The notes under the pieces: model-generated
Seen by the model: only the letters and a program-made list of their open reading frames with translations
Database searches by the model: none
Told to the model about the DNA's origin: nothing
Origin: Beaufortia kweichowensis
Lineage: Eukaryota; Chordata; Actinopteri; Cypriniformes; Gastromyzontidae
Assembly (NCBI GenBank): GCA_019155185.1
Contig: CM032809.1
Location: 12,512,295-12,576,294 of the forward strand
Direction of reading: 5' to 3'
DNA length: 64,000 bases
Part shown: one piece after another, positions 61,170-64,000 of the stretch
Layout: the number at the start of each line of letters is the position of its first letter
Position numbering within the stretch: position 1 is the first letter of the stretch
Made by a program: the position numbers and the translations under genes

Positions 61170-61716
61170 AAATATACACTGCCTTAATTAATAATCAGTT
61201 TATATAATTCATACTATGTTGGTAATTACATGACTATATATACATATTCACACACACACACATATATATACGTTTCACTATAAAAAAAACATGATATATA
61301 TTTCTGTGTGGCCAGACAAGGTAAACAAAAGGATTTTTTCATTGGTTGTGGTTCACTGTAAAAATTTGTGATACGCTAGTGTATATAAAGCAAAGCAATT
61401 GCTTTGATTTTTTTATGTAAAACATTTTTTTAAAATGGTAAATTTAAGGTAAATGCATTGTACGGCTTATATTTTTATTAGTCGGACACTGACAAATTCC
61501 TGACTATCCGCTGTAATAAAGCAGGAAATATGTAAACTACTGGTCTGTTTGGGTTTTCATGACAGTCTGTTGTGTAACCAGATTTACACAACATACACAA
61601 CGCCTCCTTTTGTTGCATATACAACGAAAAAATAAACTTTTATGTGGGCATGTTGTTGGTGTATACTTTTTAAATTGTTAACAAGTACAAAATTACTTTA
61701 CAAAACACAGTAAATA
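61170..61716. other. Intergenic between converging NLR gene and rpa3
   Basis: No gene seen. It includes short CA/TA-rich tracts near 61240-61270. ATTAAA on the minus strand at 61717-61722 is a likely rpa3 polyadenylation signal, 39 nt after the stop. Confidence 0.5.
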
Positions 61717-61760
61717 TTTAATTACACAAAAAATACAAATAATGTGCTGCATGGACAGTT

Positions 61761-62497
61761 CTACCCGCTTGCTGACACCTCAAACGGGTAATACTGTGGA
61801 TAATCATGAAGAACTTTCACGGCTTCATTGTACAGCTCCAAATCTGAAAAACAAGACAAAATGTACTTCAGTCATACTGTACACGTGCTTATTGCTATTA
61901 AAGGCGATTCAAACTTAAAGTAAAAATCAATACCAAAGGGTATTTTGTCCTCTCTATATTGAGTGTATGAAGTAGCCATGATTGTTCCTTTGTTGGATAC
62001 CATGCCAATAATCTCCACAATTCCACTTAACTCTTCATCCAACTAAACAAGAGAGTTAAACAACACAAGTTAACTAAAATCACATAACATGAGCCAAGTT
62101 GTAGCACCCTTATATGGACACTCACAGGTTCATTCAGTTCCACTGATGCAGTTTTCCCCTCTCCATCTGTCAGCGAAAGCGCTTTTCCTGATGGGTGGAC
62201 CTGCCAACACACCGTCATGTTTACAGTGGTGAAAAACTCCGTCAATATACTGTTTAGAGTTTTACATTAAAAAAAGTTTTAAAAAAGTGTTTCTTATAAA
62301 GAACAATAAAGCTCATGCATGAACAATATGAGTATTTTAAGTAACACAGGTGAAAAACACATGACGCTAATCCGGACAAGTTTTTAAACCATCAGTACCT
62401 TTTCCAAGCGTCCAAGGAAGCAGACTGGTCGACTGATATATTGAGACAACATCGAAGCATTAATTCTAGCTTTTGGAGACTCAAACACGCCTGTCAT
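61761..62497 (-). CDS. rpa3: Replication protein A 14 kDa subunit, four exons, 121 aa
   Basis: Minus-strand exons: 62497-62399 (99 nt, MTGVFESPKARINASMLSQY...), 62200-62126 (75 nt, VHPSGKALSLTDGEGKTASV...), 62042-61934 (109 nt, LDEELSGIVEIIGMVSNKGT...), 61843-61761 (83 nt with stop, DLELYNEAVKVLHDYPQYYP...). Phases 0, 0, 1. Total 121 aa, the same length as human RPA3. It forms one OB fold and is the smallest subunit of the nuclear single-strand DNA-binding heterotrimer with RPA70 and RPA32, needed for replication and repair. Splice sites are canonical. It is head to head with umad1, as in mammals. Confidence 0.95.
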
Positions 62498-63412
62498 TGT
62501 GAATTTTATGACAACCCCCAAAAAAGAAATGAAAACAACACACGGGATCTTGCGAGCAGTCGCATTAAACAGACAGAACCGCGGGAAAACTAACATCAAG
62601 TGACGAACTTGACGACCGATGACAGTTTCCGGTGCGTTAGAAAATAAAGGTTAGAAACAAATCCCCTGTTCATTTCAGTTCCTAGAAACTGTGCAGTTAT
62701 ATGATTTTAAGCCATAAAGGACATTACGTTTTAAACTTTAAAGAACTTTAAACTTTAAAGAATCTACGTACATATGTATGTATATGTATATTTCAGTATT
62801 TGTGTAATTTTAAATTTCTGCTATTTAAAATGATAATTCTTTTTTTGAAATTTGGGAAATATTTTCAAGAACATATTATTTAGTCGATTTATTTGTATGT
62901 TTAAAGAACAAAATATCATATCAGACAGAATGTAGTTTGAAACCTGTGTGAAGGAGAGACACCAAATCTGTGATGCTTTCGTTTCCACACGGACCGAAAA
63001 AGCAGGTGCGCGCGACGTGACAGGGAATCGTAAACAAAACTTAAGTCGGTAGCTAATTTTTACCACAGTCCTACAGAAATATAGATTTAAAAATATATAT
63101 GATTAATAACCGTAACAGAGCTTTAACTCAAACCTCAAACTGTTTCTCTTTTATATTGTTATATATTAACGATAAGTATGGCAGACCCTGTAAATGTTAC
63201 AAAACTAACGCTTGCTAACTTCTCTTGAGTTGTCAAATAACATTAGCTCAAAAAAGCTCAATTTCCCCCGAAAGCACGTCATAGCTTTAGTGAGACGAAG
63301 TTATTTCTGTTTTAATAAACAAATTGAAGGAAAAATACATTTGTAACGCTTCCTTGAAATACTATTTTAGACAAATATATCACGTGTACTGACTCTTTCA
63401 ACACAGACACGC
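62498..63412. promoter_or_regulatory. Shared 5' region of divergent rpa3 and umad1
   Basis: 915 bp separate the two start codons on opposite strands, a layout that suggests a bidirectional promoter. It holds a short CpG-containing stretch near 62980-63020 (tgcgcgcgacgtga). No TATA box or specific factor site was assigned. Confidence 0.45.
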
Positions 63413-63494
63413 ATGATGTTGAGCTTCTTCGGATTTAAGAAGGATGGAGCCAGAAAGTCATCTGAGAAAGAAACTGATGGATTTGTCATCATTG
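63413..63494 (+). CDS. umad1: UBAP1-MVB12-associated (UMA) domain protein 1, first coding exon (partial gene)
   Basis: ATG at 63413 (or 63416) opens MMLSFFGFKKDGARKSSEKE then TDGFVIIG, with donor ATTG|GTGAGT (82 nt, phase 1). The hydrophobic start (SFFGF) followed by a charged stretch and 'E.DGFV(I/L)(I/L)G' is the UMAD1 N-terminus as I know it from the mammalian protein. Its place beside rpa3 supports the call. The rest of the gene lies beyond the window. The family carries a UMA domain linked to ESCRT-I. Confidence 0.82.
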
Positions 63495-64000
63495 GTGAGT
63501 CAAAAAATAAACCATGACCTAGTTTCATGTTAGAAACACATTTGTGATTCTGTAGCATGATCATTTTCACCGGGAAGGTGTAAGTACTTTATAGGCAGTT
63601 TAAAGAATAAAATAAACTACAAAGTTTGTGTAATACAGAATCTATAATAAAGGATTTATACCATTAAATAGAAAGGCGTCAATATTGCAGATACAATCCT
63701 GAACTGCTTCGAATGAAGCACCACAAGAGGGCAGCTCAGCCAACATCATGCATCAATCTGACATTGTGTTAGAGTAAAGCTACTAAAACGGATTATAGTT
63801 TTCTTTCTTTGAACCTAACTTAGCTAATATTGAGCACCTTTGACTATAGAGGTAATCAGCACATATGTCATAATATCTTGGGTTTGTGTATCTCAGTATA
63901 ATTTATATATATTGTACTGTCAGATAGTGAAAGTGAAATCCACCATAAGAACTTCGCACAGGTTATTTGAAGTAGAAAGACACCCATTGTATATGCACGG
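63495..64000 (+). other. Start of umad1 intron 1
   Basis: No further coding exon visible before the window edge. It includes a short interspersed-looking piece near 63700-63760 (accacaagagggcagctcag). Confidence 0.5.

Overview
The window looks like nuclear DNA from a teleost fish, most likely a cyprinid. Genes are split into small exons with GT-AG introns, the intergenic DNA is AT-rich, and there are many Tc1/mariner and hAT transposon copies. One locus is a fish-type NLR gene (FISNA-NACHT-LRR-B30.2), and the gene order around col28a1 matches the vertebrate C1GALT1-COL28A1-(MIOS)-RPA3-UMAD1 block. All gene models below were built by hand from reading frames, splice sites and codon phase. No alignment was run.

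Left part (1-8.3 kb): sdhaf3 (succinate dehydrogenase assembly factor 3) lies on the minus strand as two coding exons separated by a 5.6 kb intron. The intron holds an orphan exon-like segment and a degenerate minisatellite. A Tc1-type MITE follows.

Middle-left (8.3-33 kb) is accessory and transposon-dominated. A segment of about 5.4 kb (8356-13755) is present again in direct orientation at 19005-27369. Each copy carries the same four-exon minus-strand small gene, which I do not recognise (87 aa when spliced). It is intact in the right copy and frameshifted in exon 1 of the left copy. The right copy is enlarged by a Tc1 element and by a hAT element that itself contains a second hAT element; the left copy gives the empty sites. 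Between the copies lie two decayed Tc1 elements and a decaying multi-exon gene fragment. Further right are a 659 bp hAT element carrying only a BED-like zinc-finger ORF, and a 3.1 kb TIR-flanked element enclosing pieces of another gene.

Middle-right (33-48.5 kb): a complete three-exon c1galt1-type gene (core-1 O-glycan beta-1,3-galactosyltransferase, 320 aa, plus strand) faces a complete 34-coding-exon col28a1 (collagen XXVIII alpha 1, 1140 aa, minus strand). The collagen has signal peptide, VWA, interrupted Gly-X-Y region, VWA, proline-rich linker and Kunitz domain. Three of its introns begin with GC instead of GT.

Right part (48.5-64 kb): about 6 kb without a convincing gene is followed by a complete ten-coding-exon NLR immune receptor gene (1234 aa, plus strand). 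It has five copies of a short N-terminal repeat spread over three exons, and an ISRE-like site in a probable 5' UTR exon. It sits where mios is expected from mammalian gene order. rpa3 (minus, 121 aa) and the first coding exon of umad1 (plus, continuing beyond the window) follow head to head.
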